50,134 bases of DNA from Actinomycetes bacterium (GTDB lineage: Bacteria; Actinomycetota; Thermoleophilia; Solirubrobacterales; Solirubrobacteraceae). A program made the position numbers and the translations under genes. Location of the stretch: NCBI GenBank assembly GCA_023404805.1, contig JAEYAL010000106.1:1-50134 (forward strand), given 5' to 3'. Positions 31,251-40,093 of this stretch are shown here, one piece after another (positions within the stretch are counted from its first letter, which is position 1; each line of letters opens with the position of its first letter). Below the pieces are notes generated by a model. It had not been told where the DNA came from, made no database searches, and worked only from the letters and a program-made list of their open reading frames with translations.

Positions 31251-32081
31251 ATGCCAGGGCAGCTGCTGCAAGACACTCCTGCGCCCGGAGTCCTCCGGCT
31301 GCGCATCAGCAATCCCGCCAAGCGTGGTGCGCTGGACTTTCCGATCCTCGACGGCATCGCCGAGGCGCTCGACTCCCTCGACGAGTCGGTGCGCTGCGTG
31401 CTGCTCACGGGCGAGCCGGGCGTGTTCTCGTCGGGCTACGACATCGGGAACATCGCCGGCGACCGCACCGCCGACGCCGCCGAGCCGCTCGTCGCGCACC
31501 CGTTCGCGTCGGCGCTCGAGGCGCTCGACCGCACCGACATCCCCACCGTCGCCGCGCTCTCGGGCCACACGATCGGCGGCGGCCTGGAGCTGGCCGTCTC
31601 CTGCGATATCCGCATCGCGCGCGACGACATCAAGCTCGGCATGCCGCCCGCCAAGCTCGGCCTCATCTACTCGTACACGGGCCTCTGGCGCTTCATCGAC
31701 GCGATCGGCGAGCCCCGCACCCGCGACCTCTTCTTCCGCGGCCGCACCATCACCGCCGCCCGCGCCGAGCGCTGGGGCCTGATCACCGAGCTCGTCGAAG
31801 AGCCCAGCGAGCTCGGCGGGCGCGAGTCCGACCAGGCCCTCGCCGAGGCGCTCGAGACCGCCTCGGTCAAACTCGCCGCCGAGATCGCCGGCAACTCCCC
31901 CCTTTCGATCCAGGGCAACAAGCGCCAGCTGCGCGCGATCCTCAACGCCCGCCGATCGATCCCCGCCGACATCGAAGAGCAGCTGCTCGCCGAGCGCCGC
32001 GCCTGCTTCCAGTCCGAGGACTTCCTTGAGGGCGTCACGGCGTTCGCCGAGCGGCGCCGGCCGGTGTGGAAGGGGCGGTAG
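31251..32081 (+). CDS. Enoyl-CoA hydratase/isomerase (crotonase) family protein
   Basis: 276 residues. Crotonase fold signatures: NPAKRGALDF (~21), the first oxyanion-hole strand VFSSGYDIGNIAG (~58), and AALSGHTIGGGLELAVSCDIRIA (~103-125) with the second oxyanion glycines. Aligned by eye with rat mitochondrial hydratase, the general acid/base Glu144 position is Pro (GMPPAKLGLI) and the Glu164 position is Asp (TRDLFFRG), so ordinary hydratase activity is doubtful. An isomerase, decarboxylase or thioester hydrolase role is possible. Cytosolic, monocistronic. Confidence 0.88.
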   Translation: MPGQLLQDTPAPGVLRLRISNPAKRGALDFPILDGIAEALDSLDESVRCVLLTGEPGVFSSGYDIGNIAGDRTADAAEPLVAHPFASALEALDRTDIPTVAALSGHTIGGGLELAVSCDIRIARDDIKLGMPPAKLGLIYSYTGLWRFIDAIGEPRTRDLFFRGRTITAARAERWGLITELVEEPSELGGRESDQALAEALETASVKLAAEIAGNSPLSIQGNKRQLRAILNARRSIPADIEEQLLAERRACFQSEDFLEGVTAFAERRRPVWKGR

Positions 32082-32629
32082 GGGCAGTTGGTCGACGGCG
32101 CTCCCGGTCATGAGCTAGAGCCGACGACTCACGACCCTCACCGAGGTTGAGATAACTAAGATTGTCGCCTGCTAGCGCGATATATCTTTAGATCGTTTGC
32201 GGCATGTTCGCGATCGAGCCAGGACGGAGTCCAATTTTGGCGTTAGCCGCGCTTCTGGCGGCATCTTCCAAAACCACGCAAGTCGTCCCGAAGATGCTCG
32301 AGTTCCTGGCCAAGTGAAGAACGGCCGGCGGCAGCAGGCCTTGCTACGGCTGGATCGCTGGCTGCGCCGCGAAACGCCTGGTATGGGGGAGCGCGGCCGC
32401 CATGCCCCCGCGATGACGAGGGCGGTCCGCACCGGCAGACGTAGGACTCGTCGAACGCCTCGACATCGGTCGCGGGACGAACAAGGAGCTCCGTGTCGGT
32501 CTGCGCGGAAATAGCCATGACCCAGTACTGCGACGAGCACCATCGGTCGCGGCTGTCCCGGTTTGGTGGCGCCTAAAGCACGAAGGTCGGCGCCACGGGA
32601 ATAGACGTGCGCCACCGACTGCGCAACGG
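32082..32629. other. Gap of ~550 bp without a supported gene
   Basis: GC content falls here (AT-rich run ATATATCTTTAGATCG near 32180). All frames are broken. A minus-strand frame at 32243-32518 begins plausibly (MAISAQTDTELLVRPATDVE) but turns Arg/Gly-rich and matches nothing recognised; it may be a decayed gene. This marks the left edge of the accessory stretch. Confidence 0.4.
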
Positions 32630-32640
32630 TCACTTTGTGA
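32630..32640. promoter_or_regulatory. Palindrome upstream of a TetR gene
   Basis: TCAC-TTT-GTGA, centred 31 nt before the ATG at 32666. A plausible half-site pair for autoregulation; not tested. Confidence 0.35.
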
Positions 32641-32665
32641 ACGATGCTCCTTTCCGAGGTGCGGC

Positions 32666-33277
32666 ATGAACCCCAGTGCCGAACCGAAGACCGCCAAGTC
32701 GCGAGCGACGCGCAGCCGGATTCTCGATGCCCTCGAACGACTCACCCTGGACCTGCCGCTGGGCGTGATCACCACGGAGTCCGTGGCCAGAGAAGCGGAG
32801 CTGTCGGTCGGGTCCCTCTACGTCCACTTTGAGACCAAAGACAGCATGCTCTACCAGCTCGGAGTTCGAAACTCCGAAGGTCCCGTAGAACGCCATAAGC
32901 GCCGGCGCGCACAGCTCTCCCCTGTGGAACGCATCGCCGAGCTCGGCGACGTTTTCGTGCAGCTCGCGGGGAACCCGGCCGCGGCGAAGACCGCGCTGGA
33001 ACTCCACACCCCTGAGTTCCTGCGCCTGGCCGACCAACAACCCGGCGCCGCGTGCATCGCTGACGCGCTGCTTGAGTGGATGCTCGACCTAGAGATCGAC
33101 GTAGAAGAGGGCCAACGTGCCGGAATGCTGACCAGCGCGGCGCGAAGCGGCCAGATCGCCGAAGTCGTGCGGCTGTTCTGGCGCGGCCTTCTCTTTGCCA
33201 GAGCACAGCGACCCAACGCGACTGCGGGCGAGGCCGACGCATGGAAGCTTTTGCTCGCGATGATGATGCATCCGTAG
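32666..33277 (+). CDS. TetR-family transcriptional regulator
   Basis: 203 residues. HTH region ~12-55: KSRATRSRILDALERLTLDL, then GVITTESVAREAELSVGSLYVHFETKDSML (region) with the usual helix and Y-V-H-F end. The effector domain contains DQQPGAACIADALLEWMLDLEID and is helical. GAGGT lies 6 nt before the ATG. Its neighbours are a broken AraC regulator, convergent 36 bp downstream, and the low-GC gap upstream, so its target is unclear; autoregulation is possible through the palindrome at 32630. Codon use is a little less GC-rich than in the core region. Confidence 0.9.
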   Translation: MNPSAEPKTAKSRATRSRILDALERLTLDLPLGVITTESVAREAELSVGSLYVHFETKDSMLYQLGVRNSEGPVERHKRRRAQLSPVERIAELGDVFVQLAGNPAAAKTALELHTPEFLRLADQQPGAACIADALLEWMLDLEIDVEEGQRAGMLTSAARSGQIAEVVRLFWRGLLFARAQRPNATAGEADAWKLLLAMMMHP

Positions 33278-33312
33278 CCCGCACCCGGCTTCTTGCCCTG
33301 CAGATGGTGGGG

Positions 33313-34332
33313 TCAGGGCGCGCTGCGGGTGGCTGGCTGACCGCCAGGGGCTGCCGACGGTTCGCGTGCCTGCGTGGGCGTCATCCCATACCAGCGGCGG
33401 AACGAGCGGGAGAAGGCGCTGCTGCTCTGGAATCCGAGTGCGTCAGCGGTTTGCGTGAGGGTGAGGACTCCTTCGCGCACGAGGCGCAGAGCGAGGTCTT
33501 TGCGAGCGTTGTCGACAATGTCTCGGAAGGTCGTGTTTTCGCCGGCGAGGTGGCGCTGCAGGGTGCGCTCGCTGACGTGGAACTGAGCTGCGATGTGCTC
33601 GATCGAGGTCATGTGGTCGGCGGGCGCCCGAAGTACTGCGGCGTGTACCTGGCGCGACCACGTGGTTTTGGACTGCAAGTCGCGCGCTGCGGCATCAAGC
33701 AGCGCTTCGATGCGGTCTGCGACGGGGCGGTGGGCAACCTGAGGGGTGGCAGGCATATCGATGGCGAAGGTGACCTCGCTGGCCGGTGCGCGCTGCTGGA
33801 CAGGGCACTTGAAGTAGCGGCGGTAGGCGGGCGCTGCGGAGGGGGCGTCGACGGCGAGCTGCACGCGCACCGGGCTGACCTCGCGGCCGAATCTGGCTCG
33901 CACGACGCGCACCACGATCGCTGCGGCAAACTCGTCGACGCGCCAATGGTCCTTTTGGGCGTTGTCGAGCCTGACGGTCAGCTGGCCCGCGGCGTGATGC
34001 ACGCTCACGTCGACCAGGTCGGTCAGCAGGCGGTGGTACCGCACGATATGCCGCACGGCGTCTTCAAGCGTGTTCGCGGCGGCGAGCGCGACACCGAGAT
34101 CTTCGAAGTCGGCGTAGGTCAGCCCTCGGGCCAGCCGGATGCCAAAGGCCGGTGGCAGCGGCTGGCGTTGAGCGACCTGTCAGATCGCTCGCGTGGTGGC
34201 CAGGTCGAGCCTTGAGTCGGGCTCGGTCGGAATACGGACGCCGAGCTGCGCGAGCTCCGGCCGAAGTTCGACGCCCTCTTCTCGGAGCGACCGCTCGATG
34301 ATCGAGACCCAGCTGTAGAAGGTTCCTGCCAT
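33313..34332 (-). pseudogene. AraC-family regulator interrupted by an in-frame TGA (codon 51)
   Basis: ATG at 34332 opens a frame of 340 codons, the usual length of AraC regulators with the N-terminal arabinose-binding-like domain. It runs MAGTFYSWVSIIERSLREEG ... TRAI, then TGA at 34182-34180, then QVAQRQPLPPAFGIRLARGL and on to the C-terminal HTH (VSERTLQRHLAGENTTFRDI; ADALGFQSSSAFSRSFRRW). In this family a Trp (TGG) commonly occupies the TGA position. Only one base differs and the rest is intact, so the break looks recent. An internal GTG at 34056 could yield a C-terminal fragment. Divergent from the desaturase gene, its likely target. Confidence 0.85.
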
Positions 34333-34403
34333 TGGCGCCCAAGGGACATTACTTGGCGGCCAGTGGATAGAACGCCGGGGCGGGAGCCGTCACGGTCTAT
34401 AGC

Positions 34404-35531
34404 GTGTCCACGGCAAGCAACCCCAAGAAGTACAAGACGGCGCTGACCCTGCCGGGAGAGCGCGGACTGCCAGAGCGCGATCGCGAGGCGATCGCGTCGG
34501 TGCGGGCGGAGATCCTCGACGCGGGGATCGAATGGCGTGAGCGCCACCCGTTCCTGACCAAGCACCAAGACGCTGTTGGTCTGGCGATCTTCCTCGTTTG
34601 CACCGGCGGGTTCTTGGCCACGGGCGCCCTGTTCCTGGCCGGCGCGATCGCGTGGTGGGTCTCGATCCCGGCCGGCGCGCTGTTCCTGTCGATCTTGCAC
34701 GAGCTCGAGCACGACCTGATCCACTTCATGTACTTCCGGCGCCGGCCGTGGGTGATGAACGCGATGATGCTCGGCGTCTGGCTGCAGCGGCCGTCGTCGG
34801 TGAACCCGTGGTCACGGCGGCGGATGCACCTGCATCACCATCGGGCATCGGGGACCGAGAGCGACCTGGAAGAGCAGGCGATCACCAACGGCGAGAAGTG
34901 GGGGCTGCGGCGCCTGCTGATGACGAGCGACGGGCGTCTGTCGGTGTGGCTGCGCCCGCTGCGGACCCGGCAGATGGTGATCGCGTTCATCAAGTCCCAG
35001 GCACCGGAGAGCAAAGCTGAGCAACGCTCGCTGTTTCGGCAGCAGATGCTCTCGTACACGCCGCTGGGCGACATCCACTACACGCTGCTGCACGTCTGGA
35101 TCGGCACGTACCTGGTGCTCGGAATCTCCCAGCTCCTCGGCAGCCCGATCACGCTGGGCGCGACATACAGCGACGTCTTCTCGGTGATCACGGCGCTCGT
35201 GGTCGTCTGGTTCGCGCCGAATGCCCTGCGGAGCTTCTGCCTGTACTTCGTGAGCTCGAACATGCACTACTTCGGCGACGTCGAGGAGGGCAACGTGATG
35301 CAGCAAACGCAGGTCTGGACGGCCTGGTGGCTGGCTCCGCTGCACCTGTTCTGCTTCAACTTCGGCTCAACGCACGCCATCCACCACTTCGTTGTCGGCG
35401 ACCCGTTCTACATCCGCCAGGCGATCGCGGGGCCAGCGCACAACACGCTGCGCGATCATGGCGTGCGCTTCAACGACTTCGGCACCTTCAAGCGCGCCAA
35501 CCGCCGTGGCCCCGAACCCGCGCACATCTAA
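34404..35531 (+). CDS. Membrane fatty-acid desaturase
   Basis: 375 residues from GTG at 34404. Three His boxes bind the di-iron centre: HELEH (99-103), HLHHH (142-146) and HAIHH (324-328). Pairs of membrane helices (~58-95 and ~215-265) separate them, as in integral membrane desaturases/hydroxylases. It introduces a double bond (or a related oxidation) into an acyl chain, drawing electrons from a ferredoxin or similar partner that is not encoded here. The broken AraC-type gene starts 71 bp away on the other strand, a common regulator-desaturase pairing. The next gene begins 19 bp downstream. Confidence 0.92.
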   Translation: MSTASNPKKYKTALTLPGERGLPERDREAIASVRAEILDAGIEWRERHPFLTKHQDAVGLAIFLVCTGGFLATGALFLAGAIAWWVSIPAGALFLSILHELEHDLIHFMYFRRRPWVMNAMMLGVWLQRPSSVNPWSRRRMHLHHHRASGTESDLEEQAITNGEKWGLRRLLMTSDGRLSVWLRPLRTRQMVIAFIKSQAPESKAEQRSLFRQQMLSYTPLGDIHYTLLHVWIGTYLVLGISQLLGSPITLGATYSDVFSVITALVVVWFAPNALRSFCLYFVSSNMHYFGDVEEGNVMQQTQVWTAWWLAPLHLFCFNFGSTHAIHHFVVGDPFYIRQAIAGPAHNTLRDHGVRFNDFGTFKRANRRGPEPAHI

Positions 35532-35550
35532 GCCCAACGGCCCACGAGTC

Positions 35551-36087
35551 GTGGCGACGGGACGCCTCGATAGGGATGTCGAGGCAGCCTCGCCTGCCTC
35601 GCGCTCCTTGCCTGGCAGCGCGGAGGCGGCCGTGGTGCGGCCGGCGACCAGCGCCCTTTGCGACGAGCTCGTGCAAGCCGCCCACCTTGCACTTGGCTTG
35701 GCCGACTTCGGCGGCAGTGGGTATGACGAGGTTTTGAGCGGGCTGCTGTCGCGAGCGGTTGACCATTGGCGCTCGGAGTTCGAACCTGTACTGACCGAGA
35801 CCGACCCGGCTCGGCGCCTCGGCAAGCTTGTGGCCTGGAGCCTCGATGTCGCGCTCGCAGAGCCCGTGCTGCTGGCGCTACTTGTCGACGAGCTTCCGCT
35901 TCGCTTCGCAGCTCCAGCTGAACACCTCCACAGGGCGCTGCTGAGCGCCCTGCAAAGCGAGGCCCTGGCCGCCCTGCGCGCAGCGGCTACCACCGGCGCG
36001 CACCCGTGCTCTCAGGAGACGGCGCAGCGAGTGCTCGCCGGCTGGATCTCCACCCTCAAAGCCATCGCGCAAGGCACGCTGAACTGA
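35551..36087 (+). CDS. Unknown helical protein, TetR-effector-domain-like
   Basis: About 178 residues if GTG at 35551 is the start; the frame is open further upstream, within the desaturase gene. No HTH is visible. The sequence from ~30 (TSALCDELVQAAHLALGLADFGG) to the end (AQRVLAGWISTLKAIAQGTLN) is all-helical and resembles the ligand-binding half of TetR proteins (DELPLRFAAPAEHLHRALLSAL). It may be a stand-alone or truncated regulator. Its TGA overlaps the next ATG by one base, so the two are coupled. It probably belongs to the desaturase operon. Confidence 0.55.
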   Translation: MATGRLDRDVEAASPASRSLPGSAEAAVVRPATSALCDELVQAAHLALGLADFGGSGYDEVLSGLLSRAVDHWRSEFEPVLTETDPARRLGKLVAWSLDVALAEPVLLALLVDELPLRFAAPAEHLHRALLSALQSEALAALRAAATTGAHPCSQETAQRVLAGWISTLKAIAQGTLN

Positions 36088-36566
36088 TGTCGCTCGACGG
36101 CCACCAAACCGCCGTACCTCCGCACTCCAGGCTCCCTCGCCCAGGGCTCGCGACGAGCTTTCGGCGGACCGCACAGCGCGCCTTCGTCGTCAGCGCCCCA
36201 GCAGCCGCTCTTCGCGCCCTGGCACACGGCGGGCGCGTCGACCCACCGCTGCGCATCAGCTGGGATCAGCGTCGGGTCGACAGGCTCCCCTGGGACTACG
36301 CGCTCGTCACTGTCGAGTTGACCGGTGGCTCGCCGGCCGCCCGGCGACGTCTGATCGACGAGCTGCTGCGGTCCCGCGCACGAGCGCCCAGGCACCAGCG
36401 GTTTATCGTCGCCAACCAAGGCGCCGTCGTCACGCGAAACGAGCTCACCCTGGGGATGCGCCAAGAAATCGTCAACTCAGCCTACGCCAAGCAAGTGATC
36501 TGCGCCTGCCTTGAACTGGCCAACGAAGCTCAAGCAGCCGACGCTCGAATCGTCAAGGAATGCTGA
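36087..36566 (+). CDS. Unknown protein translationally coupled to the upstream gene
   Basis: 159 residues from ATG at 36087 (TGATG junction). No recognised domain. The N-terminal 50 residues are basic and Pro-rich; the middle has a strand-rich stretch (LPWDYALVTVELTGGSPAAR, region ~75-95) and the end is helical (GMRQEIVNSAYAKQVICACLELANEAQAAD). The order desaturase, 35551 gene, 36087 gene suggests a three-gene unit. Codon use is compatible with expression. Confidence 0.5.
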   Translation: MSLDGHQTAVPPHSRLPRPGLATSFRRTAQRAFVVSAPAAALRALAHGGRVDPPLRISWDQRRVDRLPWDYALVTVELTGGSPAARRRLIDELLRSRARAPRHQRFIVANQGAVVTRNELTLGMRQEIVNSAYAKQVICACLELANEAQAADARIVKEC

Positions 36567-36793
36567 CGCACAGCGCCGGGCTGCCACCTGCAGCGGGTCT
36601 CCACGCACGAGATCTCCGATAGCCGCCGGTTAGGCAAGAGAATGTGGGACCCCTCCCCCGGTGCCGCTTGACGATGTGACCGCAGTCGATCCGGCTTGGG
36701 TGCGAGAAGGCGCATTCTCTTACCCCCTAGCCATGGCTGCGCCAGCGCTTACCGCCGCAAGAGGGTCGCTCAGCCACCGGCGCTCTGATGGAC

Positions 36794-38767
36794 TTAGACG
36801 AACCAGGGGAGCGACGCTGGACCAAGGGCCTCGCGTTGCGCTCGCAGAGCGTCAAGCGCCAGCGAGATGGTGCTTGCGGCGCCGTGTTCGGCGCGCTGAT
36901 ACTCACGGGTCGCCCCAAGCAGCTGACCGAGTGCTCGACGAAGGCTCGCCGTCTCCGAGGTTCGGACCGCCGCCGATCGCTCGATCTCTCGAACCAAGCG
37001 GTTGGCATCGCGGGCCGCCCTGTCGAGTACCGCCGCGCCGAGCCGTTGGTCTGGCTCCGCGAGAATCGCCGCAAACCGTTCTTCGATGTAGCCGGCCGCT
37101 GCCCCCGCGCAACGGTTTGCCGCATCTGCCGGATCGACACCGTGCATGACTAGTGCCCCGGCTAAGACCGGGGAGAAGGCGAAGATGCCGAACTCGATCT
37201 CAGGGTGATCCAGGGCCAGCGATGCAGCGCACTCGAAGTCTTCGACGTGCATCAGCAGCGAGGGCGCGTCCTCGAATTCAACGCCGAGCACTTCGAGTCG
37301 CGCGAAATCATCGATCCGGTCGATCATGGCGTTGAAGACGTTGTGCAGGTCAAGGCGACTTGTTGCGACCGTGAGGTGTTTGCCGGAGACCTCCACGCCA
37401 CCCTGAATTCGGCGGGCAGCTAGCGCTTCTCGCATCCGGTGCGCAACGATCACCGCGTCATCGCCAGCGGGAGCAGCAACACGGACCGCTTCGTTGAGCC
37501 CGTCAACCAAAGCGCATGCCAGCGAGATCCCCGCCTCGGCTCCTTGGTACGCGGCCAGCCCTGCGCTTTGCCGATCGGCGAGCAGCTCGGTCGAAACCAC
37601 CTCGGTGCGAACGATGAGCTGGTGCCGGAACGCATCCCAATGGAAGTCGCGGTGGTCAACTCCGTTGCGCCACTCCGGCTCAATGGACGACGCGAGATCC
37701 TGGCCGACCTGCGGAGCATGTGCGGACAGCAGATCGCGGACATTTCCCGCGGTGGGCTGGGTAGGCAGCTCCTTGCCTTGGAGCTGGAGCACGTTCAAAC
37801 CCATCCTCTTGACCGGTCCCTCGATGGTCGCTGCGTAGAGGCGAGCCGTCGCCAGCGCGCCCGCTCGCTCGTCCTGTTCGTTCCGAGCCAAGTCTCGCTC
37901 TCGTTTGTGCCTCACGATCTCTTCGTGCGACGTGAGGTTGAGTCCTCCGTTGTTTCGCGGATCCGCGATCGCCGCGGCGGCTGGAACTGGATCAGGCGTG
38001 GCCGCTGCTGCCAACAGAGCAAACATCGACTCCGCGCACCGGTGAGCAATCACACATCGCTCCGTGAGCACCAGTGCGGCGACCGATTGCGTAATCCCGG
38101 GCAGGCGCGGAGATCTGTCAGGCACCAAATGATCAGTCAGCTTCCCACCGAGCGCTCCAATCTCACCCTCAGAGAGCGGCGACGCTCCGCGCGCGGTCTG
38201 CGCGTCTGTCACGCCTGTTGACGACGTCCAGTCTGGCGGCAAGCCGAGAAGGTCCAGCAACATGGTCCATGGCGAGATTGCGAGTTCGGCGTCACTAAGC
38301 CGACGCTCGGAAACAACGGCCGTCCGAGCCTCGTGATCATCTCGCAGCTGCGACAACTCCTCGCAGCGCTGCGAGGCATGGAGCCCGCGCGACGAAAAGC
38401 ATTCCGCCACGAGGACGAACGCACGCTCCGCCGACTGCTGAAGTTCTTTAATCGCCGACGCGACGGCGTCCTCGGACGGCGCGCTAAACCACGCGAGCTG
38501 GCGAAGGGACTCCGCCAGGCTCGGCGCGGCCTCACTGACGCGACTCGCGCGCAAGAACAGCGTAGAGACCTGGTTCTCGCGGCAAGCTACAGCAGCGGCC
38601 GCGCACCGGTCGAGGAACAACGTCCCGGCGTCCAGCGCACCGCTATCCGCTACCCCGGTCAACCACTGCCCCGGAGAAACGGGAACCAGACCCGCACCGG
38701 GCTCGGGGAAGGCGGTCGGCTCGCCGAGAGCCTTCCTCGCTGCGCTGAATGCGGAGGCGCCCGACAC
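36794..38767 (-). CDS. Large protein of unknown function with HEPN-like RNxxxH motif
   Basis: 657 residues from GTG at 38767, supported by TAGCTT 6 nt upstream. The motif RNGVDH (R367-H372) in EPEWRNGVDHRDFHWD fits the R-x4-H active site of HEPN ribonucleases, which commonly reads RNA-xx-H-D-Y/F. It is followed, as in HEPN/Apea-like domains, by a strand and a helix (EVVSTELLADRQSAGLAAYQG). Flanking regions are helical: ~100-150, a charged coiled-coil-like stretch at ~280-305 (SHEEIVRHKRERDLARNEQDERA), and ~560-645. No membrane segment. It sits near a recombinase and a DUF4238 gene, so a defence role is a reasonable guess but unproven. Confidence 0.65.
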   Translation of the reverse strand: MSGASAFSAARKALGEPTAFPEPGAGLVPVSPGQWLTGVADSGALDAGTLFLDRCAAAAVACRENQVSTLFLRASRVSEAAPSLAESLRQLAWFSAPSEDAVASAIKELQQSAERAFVLVAECFSSRGLHASQRCEELSQLRDDHEARTAVVSERRLSDAELAISPWTMLLDLLGLPPDWTSSTGVTDAQTARGASPLSEGEIGALGGKLTDHLVPDRSPRLPGITQSVAALVLTERCVIAHRCAESMFALLAAAATPDPVPAAAAIADPRNNGGLNLTSHEEIVRHKRERDLARNEQDERAGALATARLYAATIEGPVKRMGLNVLQLQGKELPTQPTAGNVRDLLSAHAPQVGQDLASSIEPEWRNGVDHRDFHWDAFRHQLIVRTEVVSTELLADRQSAGLAAYQGAEAGISLACALVDGLNEAVRVAAPAGDDAVIVAHRMREALAARRIQGGVEVSGKHLTVATSRLDLHNVFNAMIDRIDDFARLEVLGVEFEDAPSLLMHVEDFECAASLALDHPEIEFGIFAFSPVLAGALVMHGVDPADAANRCAGAAAGYIEERFAAILAEPDQRLGAAVLDRAARDANRLVREIERSAAVRTSETASLRRALGQLLGATREYQRAEHGAASTISLALDALRAQREALGPASLPWFV

Positions 38768-38773
38768 GTAACC

Positions 38774-38779
38774 AAGCTA
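38774..38779 (-). promoter_or_regulatory. Candidate -10 box of the HEPN-like gene
   Basis: Minus-strand TAGCTT lies 6 nt before the GTG at 38767. It is in the ~195-bp gap after the DUF4238 gene, which otherwise shows no gene. Confidence 0.45.
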
Positions 38780-38962
38780 TCTAGGCCGCTCGTCGGACGC
38801 TCGCATGAGCGTAGCCGTCGAGACCGACATCTGAGACTTCGATGCTGCGCCGGATCAGCGACTACACCCCAGCACTGGTCCACCCGGCAGCTCGGGCTCA
38901 CCCCGACAACCAGCGGGACCCGCCGATCGGGCGATTCACAGGGTTGCGGGAACGCATTTCCG

Positions 38963-40078
38963 TTAACGACGACCTTTTGGGGGCCGACGCTGGCCAGCAG
39001 CGGGCCCAGCTACTTCCCGGAGCCACTCCGCTAGGTCGTGATTCGTGAGCGCCTCTTTACGGCGGTGTCGCTGCAGAAACTGCTGCACGCTATGCCGGCG
39101 GATCGAGTTTCCGAGCGTGTCCGCGTGGTACGTCGGCCACAGACGTGGGGCAAGCGGCTCGTGTCCGTTGCGGGCGATCGGCGGCCGCGTTCCCGGCGTG
39201 TGCGCCCATTCGCGTTCGGCCTGCCCGATCGTGAGCTGGTTGAGCTCGCCGGCCAGTTCTCGCCGCACATCGAGAACGCCGAGATCAGGCGTGTCGTCGA
39301 TCCAGGTGAGCAGCAGAAAGAGCTTCGACGTCAGCGGAATCCGTACTTCGATCGCGTCGACCGGCGGGAACTGCTGGCCCCGGAAGCCTTCGGCGAACGG
39401 GTACATCGACGGCCAGACGACCACTGGATGATCTGAGTAGACGAGCACCGGGTCTTGAAAACGCAAGACCGTCCAGTGCATATGCACGAGGGCAGCGGTT
39501 GCCTTCGAGCTCAGCCCGAGCATGGAGACCAACCGGTGGGTTGAGCTGAGGTAGTGCCCCGTGACGATCTCCCGGACGGCGTCGATCCCGTGTTCAGCGA
39601 CTGCTTTGGCTTTGAACTGGTCCTCCGGCGTTTGCTCCAGCATCTCGGCGATCGCTGACCCACGGGCGTCGAAGAACGTCGGCGAGCGAAGAAGCTGCAA
39701 CCCGAAGAACATCGCGAGCGCGGGCTTGTGGCCGTGCTCGACCTTCCCGGTATCACGGATCTGCTTGAAGACCTGTCCGGCCCGGTCCTCGACGATCGCC
39801 ATGGACGCCTCGGTGTCGTCGATAAGCGTCCCGTCACGCCGCTCGCGACGGTAGAACGGCCCTCTCCGGCAGACCGATCTGACATTGCGGAGCTCAACCT
39901 CCGCGCTTCCCAGTTCGTGGCGTAGAACTTGGTTCTTGATCGCGAAGTTGCGCTGATACGTCTCCGGGACGATGTGGCCCTTGTCGACCCTCGGATACGC
40001 CGGATCAACCACATCCTTGCGGCCGGATCGGCTCGGGTCCGGCGCCCTACCAGCGGCCGGATCAGGGTTCGCTGTCAC
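38963..40078 (-). CDS. DUF4238 family protein
   Basis: 371 residues from GTG at 40078. The DUF4238 opening is clear: KGHIVPETYQRNFAIK (usual form H-x-VP-x-x-Y-L-x-x-F), then the long helical middle with FFGLQLLRSPTFFD. The later strand segment DPVLVYSDHPVVVWP matches the S-D-x-P-V motif, and LFLLLTWIDDTPD the next. Function of the family is unknown; members are scattered and often found near mobile or defence genes. It starts 15 bp after the recombinase stop on the same strand, so the two are likely co-transcribed. A basic tail (GQRRPPKGRR) ends the protein. Confidence 0.85.
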   Translation of the reverse strand: MTANPDPAAGRAPDPSRSGRKDVVDPAYPRVDKGHIVPETYQRNFAIKNQVLRHELGSAEVELRNVRSVCRRGPFYRRERRDGTLIDDTEASMAIVEDRAGQVFKQIRDTGKVEHGHKPALAMFFGLQLLRSPTFFDARGSAIAEMLEQTPEDQFKAKAVAEHGIDAVREIVTGHYLSSTHRLVSMLGLSSKATAALVHMHWTVLRFQDPVLVYSDHPVVVWPSMYPFAEGFRGQQFPPVDAIEVRIPLTSKLFLLLTWIDDTPDLGVLDVRRELAGELNQLTIGQAEREWAHTPGTRPPIARNGHEPLAPRLWPTYHADTLGNSIRRHSVQQFLQRHRRKEALTNHDLAEWLREVAGPAAGQRRPPKGRR

Positions 40079-40093
40079 CGTCGCTGCCGAGTT

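Noticed and set aside
33313..34332. Selenocysteine or TGA recoding in the AraC frame
   Set aside because: No SECIS-like hairpin was recognised and TGA is used as an ordinary stop by many genes in the window; a nonsense mutation is simpler.
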